A stretch of 64,000 nt of DNA from Ramazzottius varieornatus (Eukaryota; Tardigrada; Eutardigrada; Parachela; Ramazzottiidae), in NCBI GenBank assembly GCA_001949185.1, contig BDGG01000003.1, positions 2,711,158 through 2,775,157 on the forward strand, given 5' to 3'. Below are positions 1 to 10,304 of the stretch, piece by piece; position 1 is the stretch's first letter, and the number at the start of each line of letters is the position of its first letter. The position numbers and the translations under genes are program-made. Below the pieces are notes generated by a model, which saw only the letters and a list, made by a program, of their open reading frames with translations, did not search any database and was not told the origin of the DNA.

Positions 1-366
1 TGGCTGTCCAGGCGTTCGGGCATGCTGAAACGAGTGCGGTGCCGGACACAGGAGATGGAAGGTGACCACACGCGAGGATGACTTGGAATCACACCACAGA
101 TCCAGCCCTGAAGAAATCTCACCATTTCGTCCACGCTGCACAGTCCCACCGGGAACGACGCGAAGTGCTCTCCAGGCTCCTAGAGTTTTGACAGTCGCAA
201 CAAAGAAATGTGGAACGGTCGAACCCACACTGACGTGAACGTCGTGAAGCTACTGGACTACGTGTACTTTATGTAGAGACTGCTAGTAGGAGCGCACTAG
301 CAGAGTGCCTCCGAACAGCTGGCTGCTTCGCTGCTCGTTCGCGAAGCCATAGCACGCACTACGGTA
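1..366. other. No gene recognised (left edge)
   Basis: I see no supported coding exon or RNA gene here. A palindromic element follows at 367-507. Confidence 0.5.
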
Positions 367-507
367 CTAGCACAATTCGCTACGCACAAGAATATTATGA
401 CATCATGATCATAGGAACAAGTTCGTCTCGTAAGCGCTGTGTTTAAAGAGTCGCACAAATTTTACATATGATATGACAATGCTCTTGTGCGTATCGAATT
501 GTGCTAG
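367..507. repeat. Fold-back element (MITE-like), about 141 bp
   Basis: An inverted repeat has arms at about 367-409 and 465-507. The left arm reads CTAGCACAATTCGCTACGCA and the right arm is its near-exact reverse complement (CACAATTCGATACGCACAAG when read back). The loop is about 55 bp. There is no coding capacity. It is probably a non-autonomous DNA transposon derivative. No clear target-site duplication was seen. Confidence 0.7.
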
Positions 508-835
508 TGCGCTTTCGCTCGCAATCTCTATAATTAAGTTTTATTACGCACTTCTTTCCTATGTCCACACTCTGGATGCTAATACTGTATTGTTTTGGTC
601 ATGTCATGTCATGCTGCCTTCGGTTTGAGTGTCTGAAACCACCAGGACCACCACAAAAACCCGCGTTCGAGAAGAAACGATACTACAGTTACAGTAGCAT
701 TCTTCGACAAAAACTGTGCAAGATAGGAATGTAAGACCAAAAAAAGCTCGGACGAAAAAAACATTTTCTCCTCAGACACGACGTGCCAGTTGGATGTCTT
801 TGGGCATGATTGGTCACTCGCTGGGTATAAGTCGC
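508..835. other. No gene recognised
   Basis: Nothing beyond background reading frames is seen between the fold-back element and the 3' end of the small membrane-protein gene. Confidence 0.4.
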
Positions 836-1475
836 TTATAACTGGAAGGTGTGCGGCTGTTCCCACTGATCGCTCACATCCTCGTGCGCGGCGTCGTCGT
901 TGACGATTTGGAACGACGGTATTGGGCTATCTTCCTCCATTTTAACCACCTTCAACAAGCTTTCGAGTTCAAACTGCTGGAACTCCAGTGCTGCCGGTTG
1001 AGGTCTGCTGTTTCTCCATCTTCTCGCATACTCAAACAACGCGCAGAGAAACAAGACACCTACAACGGACCCACAGATGGCTGCAGTGCAGCTAAGTGGG
1101 TTCTTTGCGCAGAAGCTGGGCGGTTGTTTGGTCTTCTCTGCAAACCGAGAGGAATTGTTGGCGGGCGTTCCGTTGGAAGGAACCACCGCAGTCACATCAC
1201 TGATCTTCTTCGCGGCTTGACTGGAGGGATCTGTCTTGGTGTAGTAGTTCAGGCTGGTGTTGCGGAATGAAGAACTGTTCACGTAGGGTTTGTGGTCGGG
1301 AAAGTAGGCAGAAATTTCATGGCTGTCATCTAGAAGAACACGAAGATTTTGGTATGAAGATTATGGAATATGGATGAGGGAAGATTAATCGCTTACCGTC
1401 GATCACTTCCGCGAAGAGTGCTGTTGCCGAACAGCTGAGAAGAACAAAAGTCCACATGATACTAAGGCGCGCCAT
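836..1475 (-). CDS. Small single-pass type I membrane protein, function unknown
   Basis: Two exons: 1397-1475 and 836-1329, with donor GTAAGC and acceptor TTCTAG. The phases join cleanly to give 190 aa ending in TAA. Residues 1-23 look like a signal peptide (MARLSIMWTFVLLSCSATA). The following region of about 80 residues is rich in Ser, Thr, Asn and Pro with several N-glycosylation sequons. One membrane span follows (AAICGSVVGVLFLCALF), then a basic stop-transfer (RRWR) and a tail of about 55 residues rich in Asp, Glu and Gln. The predicted layout is extracellular stalk, one span, cytoplasmic tail. I do not recognise the family. The gene model is supported by the signal peptide and clean splice; the function is not known. 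Confidence 0.6.
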
Positions 1476-1659
1476 CTTCTCGATCCAGCTTATCCTGCGG
1501 AAGGAGAACCAGCCCAGGGGATGAAAGATATCACACTGCTAGGAAATTCTATACTACCTGCAATGAGGAGAGTGAGGTCCGGACCAAACTTCCAGAATGA
1601 ATTACGCAAAATTATTTCAAAAAGTTTGAGAAGCATGGTCTCGGTCTGGAAGACTGGCG

Positions 1660-4225
1660 GGAGGCGTAGTCACGACTGTCGTGCTTGGTGACTGGTGAGA
1701 AATGAACACAAGAAACGGACACCGGTCACCCCTCTTTTGTTGTTACAGGATCCATTCCGGACTGAACCATGACAAGGTCCACAACGACCACATTGAGGGT
1801 CAGAAATAGACGCATCAGTCTTGATATTCATTCCACAACAGAGAGAAACAACCAGCTTGGTATGAACTGCAAAGGAAAGCACTTCAAACCATCTCTGCAA
1901 GCAAGGGACAACAATTTTAACGGGTGTGTAGACGATATACCCAAATCGATGACGCAAAATTACGATGGTTAATCGTCCACTTACCATTTGTATTCTACCT
2001 CTGATTATCCCGTTTAAAGCTAGAAAAGATCGAAGATAGTAAACCATGACCAGATGCCGACGGGTTCGTATGGTTCCACTGCTATCTTAACTGGAGTTAC
2101 GCAGAAGCTCGAAGTGCGTCGTCGATGACCGGCTAATACCTACAACATAATTCAACATCATGGGGTTCTCGACCTTACGAACGCGTTTCTGGAGTAGCTT
2201 TTCCCATGTTGATCTTGTAAGACGGGAGTAGAGTCCATTTCAGCAATATAAGTAAGTATCTGTGCACCAGAAACCACGTTGAGCAATTCGTCAATATCCG
2301 AGTTCCTTCCATTTGCTGAGAAGGGGGGAGGTGAGCTCTGCGAAGGAACAGGATATTGCTCGTGAGATACCATTTTGAAAAGATGCATCTGCAAGTTGGC
2401 GGATAGGCTTGCCGCTACATACTGCCATGTAAACCAGCGAGGGAGTTTTTGAGTTGTTGTAAAACAAGGAAAGAGGGTTCGTCCGGTTGATGTGGGTTGA
2501 ATACGCCGTCGGCCAGTGAGGTGGGACCGGCTTCTGAGGTTCTTCGCCCAGATACCAGTACACGGAAAACACTTTCGCCAGGTCTTGAGCCATACAAGAA
2601 CAGTTGATACCCGCCAAGCCTAACTCTTTCACTTCCGTCAAAGACCTCCAATCCATGTTCGCACTGAAACAGCTCTGAACGTTTGGATCGTAACGGAAAC
2701 GATTCACAGCGAACAAATAGTGTGACGTAGTTTTCGCAAAGCAAAAAACTAGGTCTCGAAAACATCACAAAAGATTAGAGTTTTCTTTGTCGAACGTGCG
2801 TTGTTTCGGATATGCTAGTAAAGTGACTGTGACGTACCTGCCAACCCAAAATTGGCGGTTATCGCTTGTCCACATTTTGGTGTGTAAAACGCCGCTGCCG
2901 AGGAGGTAAGTGAAGTTCAGGCTACGCACTTCCGCAGCACCTGTATAAGGCTCATCGGTCACAAAACTTGTTTGCATAATCGCACTAGCAAAGATTAAGC
3001 TCGATCACCTAGTTTCTGCAAGACGGATGTGTCATTGTCGGGGAACCGGGCATCTGCGGCACTTTGAGCAACGCGCACTTTGAGTTTCCGCTTCAGGCCG
3101 GCATTCACCAGCAAATTGAATATTCTTTCTCCCTGATGCTGGGGACTTCGATGAGAAGAGACGAGTCCTTCGCCCCGATGCAAATCCCAGTAAAACGACG
3201 CGATGTCAATGGAATGTTGAGCCATGTGGATGAGATCTTCCCATGTGCGAAACGTGGATGGGAAAAGTGGAGCCTCCTTCGGGTACTTCAAATGTCTCGG
3301 CATGGATTCTGACAGTATGAGCCTACGGGTAATAGGCCTTCCAGAGACAGCTCAAAGAGAAGTTCCGATGATAAAAAAATTGAATCGACATCATCCGGAA
3401 GACCGGCAAACAAAACGCGCCAAACTTCAGGTACCTGCATACTCTGATTCAAGAAGAGTTAATTAAACGATGTATCCAGGTACGTGAAGAACGGCGCGTC
3501 TGCAGCTTGCAGCTTCCGGTCTGTTTGTAAAAGGAGCCGAGAAATGCACGTGTACGACGAACTCCTTAGCCTGAATTAAGAATGTTGATAGGTAGGTTCT
3601 CACCTGCATTCCTGGTCATTACATGGCTGCGATCGTCCACGCTGATCCAACTTGTCGGTACTTATGAAAGGCAGGAAAATTATGAGCAAGATCAGAATCC
3701 CCATGATACTGACAGGGAAGCACCTGTAAAAGCCACGAACATCAGAATAATCCCACAATAAAACTAACGCAGCACTAAAAGCGCCATAAACTACGCCGTT
3801 CAATCTTGCGGATGGTATCCGGATGTGACGAAGGACAGCATACCAGGGTTCAATCGCCCGTTTCTTTTTCGCTTCATTAAGTCGCTGCATGTTCCGGGAA
3901 TCCCCCAATCCCAACTCTAAGGCCACAAAGTCTGCCCGATTCTCCGCCGACACCGACAGGACCGTCTGCAACATAGAATATCCTTCGGCGTACTTTACTC
4001 GCGCAGAGCAAGCCCCGATAAACCCGACAATCACAGGGACCCCACTCCACGTTCACTCTCGCGTTGTACTCCGCGCCAAAATCTTACCTTTTTAACAGAT
4101 TTTGATATAGGCGTTCTTTTTGTTTTGAAGTTTTCCTCACGCTGCAGTCTAATTTGTTCGTCCACCACACCAGCCTTCGGTAAAGCGCTACCCAACAGAC
4201 GACTCTTGAGTTTCTCCTTCACCAT
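1660..4225 (-). CDS. PLD3/PLD4-like phospholipase D family protein, 3' end disrupted
   Basis: This is a type II membrane or lysosomal PLD-family protein; PLD3 and PLD4 act as 5'-3' exonucleases. Exons: 4088-4225, 3844-3965, 3604-3723, 3009-3322, 2838-2940, 2423-2663, 2179-2337 and 2101-2132, all joining in phase. The N-terminus is charged and the membrane span follows (VSIMGILILLIIFLPFIST). Family hallmarks include SIDIASFYWDL, the first HKD motif HTKMWTSD, then ANMDWRSL and a Cys-x-Cys segment. After exon 8 the frame meets TAA near 2100. The next family-like stretches (VTPVKIAV, then WNHTNPSA) lie in different frames, and the expected second HKD region reads VHTKLVVS, with weak similarity and no following acidic residue. 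The copy is therefore either a pseudogene at its 3' end, misassembled, or spliced in a way I cannot resolve. The family call is firm for the first 390 or so residues. Start: ATG at 4225, with an in-frame TAA just upstream. Confidence 0.75.
3423..3490. repeat. Intronic hairpin, CCTGCATAC family, copy 1
   Basis: It lies in the intron between exons 3 and 4 of the PLD-like gene. The arms CTTCAGGTACCTGCATAC and GATGTATCCAGGTACGTGAAG are reverse complements with few mismatches. Related hairpins occur in two FNIP introns. Confidence 0.6.
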
Positions 4226-4592
4226 ATCAGCTTCCTCAAAGTGCTCAGCGCATTACCAATTCCAGGTTGTACTTACGAGTCCGAGTCGTTCGATCCATTC
4301 CGCACGACCCTCAGGTGGAACGGGAAACGCCAAGAGCGTCCGTGGCTCAGAACCCTTCTTCCCACGGTGATACCCGCAGGCACCACACGAACTACGCATA
4401 TTTTGCGAAGAAACAACGTACGTCCGAATTCCGAACTGGTCCAAGCCAGTATAACATTGGCAACATGAGATAAGTTCCTATTAAACAAAATGAAAACGTT
4501 AACCATGAGAGTTTCAAAAAGCTATGCTCTATACAAGAACGAATATGAAATGTTGCGGACCTAAAAGAATGCGAACAGGTAAATTAAACTAA
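4226..4592. other. No gene recognised
   Basis: This is the upstream flank of the PLD-like gene. Small overlapping frames are present on both strands and none resembles a known protein. It should hold the PLD-like promoter, but no specific element can be named. Confidence 0.4.
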
Positions 4593-4660
4593 GGTCTTGA
4601 GAATCTCAAAAAATAAATCGAATAGATAATTCGAAACAAAATCTTGAGAATCTCAAAAAC
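4593..4660. repeat. Two direct copies of a palindromic 18-mer
   Basis: The sequence TCTTGAGAATCTCAAAAA occurs twice within this stretch, about 47 bp apart. Its core TTGAGAATCTCAA is an imperfect palindrome. Confidence 0.6.
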
Positions 4661-4683
4661 ACAAACGGTAACATGGTTAGCTG

Positions 4684-5000
4684 ACGTCACGCCGACGCGT
4701 AACTGACAAAAATGTTCCTGAATGTTCTTTTTCAGGCTAAACGACTGCAACGTGATCGTCTCGAGGTTCACGAACGTCATACGGACACGTGACTGACGAA
4801 AACGTATCCGAATATTCATTTCCAGATTAAACGAACACGAGTAGACAGCCGCGCGAGCGGCAGACCTCACACCGACACGTGACCGACAAAAATACATTTG
4901 AATGTTCTTTTCAGCCTGGACGACCACGGGCAGACTACCATAAGGTCAGTTTTACGCGCCATGGTCACGTGACACTAAAATCAGTCAACTATAAGCGTAG
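4684..5000. repeat. Tandem repeat, 90-bp period, about 3.5 degenerate units
   Basis: Units start at 4684, 4774, 4864 and, more degenerate, 4954. The motif near CACGTGAC/CGTAACTGAC falls at the same offset in each unit and is followed by AAAA, then GAATGTTC or GAATATTC, then TTTCAG. The spacing is exactly 90 bp. There is no spacer or cas context, so it is not a CRISPR. It is probably a decayed minisatellite. Confidence 0.7.
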
Positions 5001-7908
5001 GAAGCAGCAGCCGAGCGTTCACGTCATCCTGACGTCAAACACCCATTTGATACTCTGCATGCACAAACGCATAGAAACGATAGTTTGAACTAACACTGCA
5101 CCTCAAAACCGTTATTATAATAAACTGCATGACTCCTACGTATATGGGAAATCTCACCTGTGTAGTGTGGACGAAAAACTATAACTTGACAGAAAACGAT
5201 CCGATCAGTACTAAGATTCTCGATCAGCAAACGGTGACAAAACAATCAATGCGGAAGACTAAGCGAATGGACCCAGCAGGCTAGACAGACTTCTGCAACA
5301 GATTCCCCCGAAGAAACCCGTATAATGCAAAAGCTTAGAACTGTTCCAGTGAAGCAAAATCAAGCCACAAACGATGCGACTGAGCACAGAAATGGAAAGC
5401 TAATTCCGGTTTGACTGCAGCACTGCAACTAGCGCAATTTCCATCGTCATCATCAAAGATAAGTCAATACTTTCCGCTGTCTTCTCTTTCCTCATAAGTC
5501 TCGCATCTTACACACCCTTTTCTTGACACATTCTCTCTTCGCTCTCTGCCTTTCATTGTTGTGCCAATAGCGAAGAGGACAAAAAAGCACGCCAAGCAGA
5601 TATCTTGTCTTAACTGCTTCCGCGACCGTCCATTCGTGTGAAATGACAGCTGCACATCTCTATCCTGTATGATAACACTCGACTACTGTCGCACATAAAA
5701 CCACTAGTCATCTGGGCGACAAGGTTCCTGATCTGAATGGAAGTTAATCGCCAAGACGAAGTTTACTACAAAGATTCCCACAACAGTTTGATGACATCTG
5801 GTAACACTGTACAAATCAGACAAACAGACGCAGCGGTTAACGCAAAGGCCACCTTTCATCGGTGCCGCGTTCCTAATTATCATGCTATTCAGAAACCACT
5901 CAACACGCTACTCAAGTGCACCATGGAACCATCATCAGCTCAACTTGACGATAGTAATCATCCCAGTTCCCCTTTTTTCGTGCTATTCCCTCTGCGTGCT
6001 TCTCTCAGTTCCCCTCTAAACTTCTGCTTTCTGTTGGTGTTTCTTGTTGTTGGTCTCCTGAGCTTGCCATTAGTGAGATACCACGAACGGACATGGACCT
6101 GCACCGCCGATCTGTTGAAATCAATTTTTTTTACACTTCCGGAATTTACCAACTTTTGGCTCCCGCTTACAGCATGACCGACCATTGTCGAGCCGTATCA
6201 TCAGGTCTAGGTTCACCCTACAGAGTGGAAAACGTTTTTCAGAAATCTGTTCCATAGACGTGCTGCGTGTAGGGCCGGGCTTCATACAAGGCCGTGCCGG
6301 GGACAGGGCCGTGCCACAACGAGGGGCGTACTCCAGGCTTCTGAATGATTCCGACATTTCCCCAACGGAAACTGTATCTGCCCGCAGAAGCCAAGCTATA
6401 TAACGGCGTACACAGCTTGGTCGCTCCGTTCGTTCGGAAACGTTTAAATGTCTTTTAAACGGTTAAACTTTAGCGAACTGGGAAACGACGGGGCTAAGAG
6501 CCAGATTAGCACCGTGTAGAATATTTCACGGAATTCTGAGAGGTGATTTGGAAATTTAGGCAATCAGGCACGCCCAGATCGATGAAAGAGCCGGAACGAT
6601 GAAACATGTGAAGGAAGGAGGAAAAAGGAAGATGCTCGTCCTGTCGGTTCCTGCCGGGACCGCGAACTCTGCCGCATGGCTTATGCATTCGTTTCGGCGA
6701 ATCACACCTTCCGGTACAGTGAAAATGTCGGCCTGAGATGCGCGAAGATGGCATTGAAGGGGGACGTCGCCGCTGCCATTCAACAAAATTCAGTTCATTT
6801 AGAGTTTTAGACTGTTAGCTTTCCCCAGAAGTTCATGGTTTCCCATGTACAGCCTTTGGGTATCAATCTACCATCGAACAAACAATTACGGCTCCTATGA
6901 TACTCAGCAAGCTCTCGGCGCGGGACTGAGCGAGGAACTAAGGACGGTTCCTCCAGGTCCCAGAGACTCTTCGTCTCGGCATTCCTTTGCTCACTTCGAG
7001 ATTTCATACTTTGTTCACGTCCAATAGTTGACCGTCTGTTGGAAGTTTGGCTTTAACACCGCTTTATTTTGACCGATAACGTTGCTGAGAAAACTACAGT
7101 AGCAAAGTGACATACCATACATATTGCAATGCAGTTCATATTAGGTGCGGAAGTATGACTTGTCCCCTGTTTTCAAACAGCAACTTCGAAAATTGTTTTC
7201 TCGCGTTGCAGCAGGGTAATTTGTCTCAAACGTTTTACAGGATGCTGCAACTGCACTATCGTTCAGCTTTTGCATAAGCTCATGGACATTCAGATCATTA
7301 GTGTTCATCGAGCTGCAAAATCGGATTAGCGAAAGTGGCTGTTTCGTTAAAAAACCACCACTTCCGGGAAAATGAACTTTTCGAGCGCCCCGATTCCATT
7401 GAAAACCTGATCACGCCTGCAAAGCATATCTGATGGTCGCTCTTTCAGAAATATAATGAATTTTCCTTTCGAAATAATCGCTCCCAAAGTTGGCGGGGTG
7501 GAAACTTTGAAACGAGTCCAAACAATAAAATCGCCTTGTGAGAGCTGAAAGCCTGAAAGAGTTCGATCGCGAAGCAACTTCGGCCTAAAATACAAGACAC
7601 CGTGGTGTATCTGCTGAACATCTCACTGGAAGTTTTCAAAAAATTCTGGGAGACAGGAAAAACTCAACTCCGACTACCTGACCAAAGTGGCGCATTTTTG
7701 TGGTCGTTTTTACACCCGGAAAAATGGTAATTCTCATTTTTGAGAAACCAAAAGTCGTATTCAGATAACTTCTGACTGCTGTCACGAAGAACCACCTCAG
7801 TTCTATAGAGTGACATGATTCGCTGCCAGTAGCTAAAGAAAAAATTCGGAAAAACAAGGAAAAAATCTTCCCCCTTAGACTATAAACCTAGCTTTCGCCT
7901 CCCGTCAC
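5001..7908. other. Gene-poor stretch, no gene recognised
   Basis: Several short open frames exist (for example 5737-6177 on +) but none shows a recognisable domain or clean splice context. The stretch is locally A/T-rich, without a repeat as clear as the one just upstream. Confidence 0.4.
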
Positions 7909-8081
7909 GGTGACAGGGGAAATTCAGGGGTCTCGGGGTCCGATTTAGCGCTCTCTATCGCTCCGAGGCAGTCGGCCGGCGGAGCAATCAACCTGCCCAC
8001 CCATGGGACGCCACAAGACTGCCTTGGACCGGTAGAGGGCGCTGCATCGGACCCCGAGACCCCTGAATTTCCCCTGTCACC
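7909..8081. repeat. Full-length palindromic element, 173 bp
   Basis: Outer arms 7909-7944 and 8046-8081 are perfect or near-perfect reverse complements (GGTGACAGGGGAAATTCAGG at the left end). The complementarity continues inward with mismatches almost to the centre near 7995, so the whole element folds back on itself. No coding capacity and no clear target-site duplication. Confidence 0.85.
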
Positions 8082-8271
8082 GCTGCTCCTGTGGGTCACG
8101 CACGGACTTGATTCTTGCTGCCAGAAAAAGAGGAGTGTTGGGGGTTAACCCACCACATATAGCAGAAGCGAAAAGACAAACATCTCACGCTTAAAAAAAT
8201 GTCGAATGAGTTAGCTCGAAAAGGGACAAGTCAGACTTCCGCACCTGATACTTAACAGATGCAGTATATAG

Positions 8272-8775
8272 GTACACGCAGGACGAGATATTATGGGCCA
8301 ATGAAAATTACGGGCCACGCGGAAAAGACGGCAAATTTTTCGTTTGGTTGGGAGTCAGAAACAGAAATCGGACAAATGATGTCACGTAGTGAGATTCAAC
8401 CGTAGAAAATTGTCATGGACAGTGACCATCAGCTGATCAGCTGCTTACGGTGTAAGCAGCTTACTCGATAGACTACCGGTAGTCTACCGCTATAACGCAG
8501 CTGTCGACTTTCTCCCGCAGAAGCCCTGAGACAGTTTGAACTATTGAAGGTGTGCGTGTTCCGGTACAATGGAGAATTGAAGATCCATCAAATGGAGATA
8601 ACTGCTGTAGTAAATACGACAAGCTTTAGCCTCGGCCTAGTATTCAGCACGTACGTACAGCAGTGCAGCCTTCAATGCTGTTTTTACTTGCAGTAAGAAT
8701 CACCTGCCCGTGCCGCCGTAGCGAAAAGGCGTGGCCTGTAATTTTACTGGCCCGTATATCTCGTCCTGCGTGTAC
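8272..8775. mobile_element. Non-autonomous element with long terminal inverted repeats, 504 bp
   Basis: The left end (8272-8332, GTACACGCAGGACGAGATA onward) matches the reverse complement of the right end (8715-8775, ending TATCTCGTCCTGCGTGTAC) over about 60 bp with a few mismatches. The interior has no transposase and holds a cluster of short perfect palindromes at 8430-8486. The right end touches the stop codon of the MAGI-like gene. Confidence 0.8.
8430..8486. repeat. Three adjacent palindromes inside the 504-bp element
   Basis: CAGCTGATCAGCTG (8430-8443) is a perfect 14-bp palindrome. AGCTGCTTA and TAAGCAGCT form a stem at 8439-8461 around a 5-bp loop. TAGACTACCGGTAGTCTA (8469-8486) is a perfect 18-bp palindrome. 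Confidence 0.85.
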
Positions 8776-8776
8776 G

Positions 8777-9673
8777 TCAGTCGGCCAAATGATCCTCCAT
8801 TACGGGGGCCCTGCTTTCCAAATCATCGTCCGGAACTTCTTCGGCTGAGTCGATAGGCAGCATACCAACTGCTTTTCTAAAGCTTGAACGACGTCTTGGC
8901 TTTGGCAATAGTGGTATCTTTCGGACTCGCTCGTCAAGGAGCCCCTTTCTGTGGACATTGCGTGGGTAGAGTGTTCCATAGAATACTCCTATATAAAGAA
9001 TAAAGATTAGTCTGTCTAAATTCGAAAACAAGCAAAACTGCTTGCGCTTACCGTCAAACTCCCCGCGTTCCAAAAAAGCTCTACAGTCCAGCGTAGCCTG
9101 GACGTCTTTTTCGCTCCAGAAAAGATAGTCTTTCCCCTGAACTTCCCCCACTCGTGGTGCGCGAGTAGTTACAGGTGGATAGAGTAAATATATACTATGT
9201 CGAATGATTCTCTGCATCCAACGACGAAAACTTTCACGAGGATACGCCCGGTCTTGTAGGAAGCTGCCGAGCTCGAGATCGTTATTCAGGAACGAACTTG
9301 CTAGTACCACCAGGTCTAACTTTTCTCCTTTGTCCCAGAGCTCTTTCATTCTGTTGTAAGCGAACTGCGCACACATCCCAGGCAGTGCCTGACCGTTCAT
9401 TTCCATTATGATATCATTGGGTTGCAGTCTCCGATCTTCGTCTCGAGTGTTTCTGCAGATCATAAAAAAGCTCGTGCTTTCCACAAACAACAATCGTGCA
9501 TGCTCGTAGCCTCCACCAACAGAGAATCCATAATAGTCGACCCATATCTGCTGTCCTGGCTGAGATTTCTTGTTGCAGAATAACCAGTTTACAGGTGAGC
9601 AAGAGTAGCTGAATACAGGAACATCTGCACCTTTCCATCTCTCCAAGATATTCTCGTCAGCAAAACTGAACAT
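8777..9673 (-). CDS. Truncated MAGI-like protein (PDZ + guanylate-kinase-like)
   Basis: MAGI proteins are membrane-associated inverted guanylate-kinase scaffolds of cell junctions. Two exons, 9052-9673 and 8777-8988, give 277 aa. A PDZ-like region is seen first (LQPNDIIMEMNGQALPG). A guanylate-kinase-like segment follows, containing VTTRAPRVGEVQGKDYLFW and VFYGTLYPR, as in MAGI PDZ0-GuK. The WW domains and later PDZ domains of MAGI are absent, because the frame ends right after an acidic stretch (SAEEVPDDD), one base from the inner edge of the 504-bp element. The kinase-like fold lacks a convincing P-loop, as in other MAGI. It may be a gene cut short by the insertion or a partial duplicate. 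Start chosen at ATG 9673; an upstream ATG at 9772 is in frame but would read through a repeat. Confidence 0.65.
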   Translation of the reverse strand: MFSFADENILERWKGADVPVFSYSCSPVNWLFCNKKSQPGQQIWVDYYGFSVGGGYEHARLLFVESTSFFMICRNTRDEDRRLQPNDIIMEMNGQALPGMCAQFAYNRMKELWDKGEKLDLVVLASSFLNNDLELGSFLQDRAYPRESFRRWMQRIIRHSIYLLYPPVTTRAPRVGEVQGKDYLFWSEKDVQATLDCRAFLERGEFDGKRKQFCLFSNLDRLIFILYIGVFYGTLYPRNVHRKGLLDERVRKIPLLPKPRRRSSFRKAVGMLPIDSAEEVPDDDLESRAPVMEDHLAD

Positions 9674-9797
9674 TTTCGACGGGAGCTCGATTGTGCTCGG
9701 TGGCAACGATAAAATCCAGGTGACGCTGGTTCTTGCTAACTGCAGCGGGCCACTCACAGCGAGGCTGTGCACTGCCTTTTCGTATAGCTACACACCA

Positions 9798-10177
9798 GTG
9801 TCCACCAGCGATGCCCGCTACGGTTAAACTTCTGTAACCGGTAACCCTAGATTTACTGTTGATTATGGAGCGGCGGGGGGTTTCGTAGTTGCGCATGACT
9901 CATCGGCCTGCACAACGGTGGATTGACTGATTATGCGAATGAATCATCTGCGACTACGGAATCGCTCGCCGCTCTATAGTTCACTGTGAATTTAGGGTCA
10001 CAGAAGTTTAACCGTGGCGGCAGTGTTGTGCCACTACGACAGCGGAACCAATTCAAATCCGGTCGCCCATGTTAAGTCTTTGGCTACAGCGGGCCATATT
10101 GGAATTGAATTCTGCATTATGCATTAAAATACATTGTATTGGAACAACACCGCGTAGCGGGCATCGCCGGTGTCCAC
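9798..10177. repeat. Nested inverted-repeat element, about 380 bp
   Basis: The outer arm at 9798-9830 (GCGATGCCCGCTACG) matches the reverse complement of 10150-10177. An inner arm (GGTTAAACTTCTGT, about 9831-9880) matches the reverse complement of about 9960-10025. No coding capacity. It looks like a MITE or two nested ones. Confidence 0.7.
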
Positions 10178-10304
10178 AAGTCCAGCTAGGCATTGGCTAA
10201 ACCACACTGTAGTTAGACTTAGAGCGGTCCCCGTACGCGCGCTTTCATCGGATTCGAAAAACCAAATAAATAATCAACAAGACAACATGACAAATATCAC
10301 AGAT

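Noticed and set aside
851-1270. Open frame of 139 aa on the + strand
   Set aside because: It lies antisense to the spliced membrane-protein gene, which has a signal peptide, membrane span and clean splice sites.
2082-2106. A 22-bp GT...AG stretch in the PLD-like gene read as an intron
   Set aside because: It is too short for splicing, the phases do not match, and the stretch itself codes a family-like peptide in another frame.
4684-5000. CRISPR-like array
   Set aside because: The repeats are degenerate and contiguous without unique spacers, and the genome is eukaryotic.
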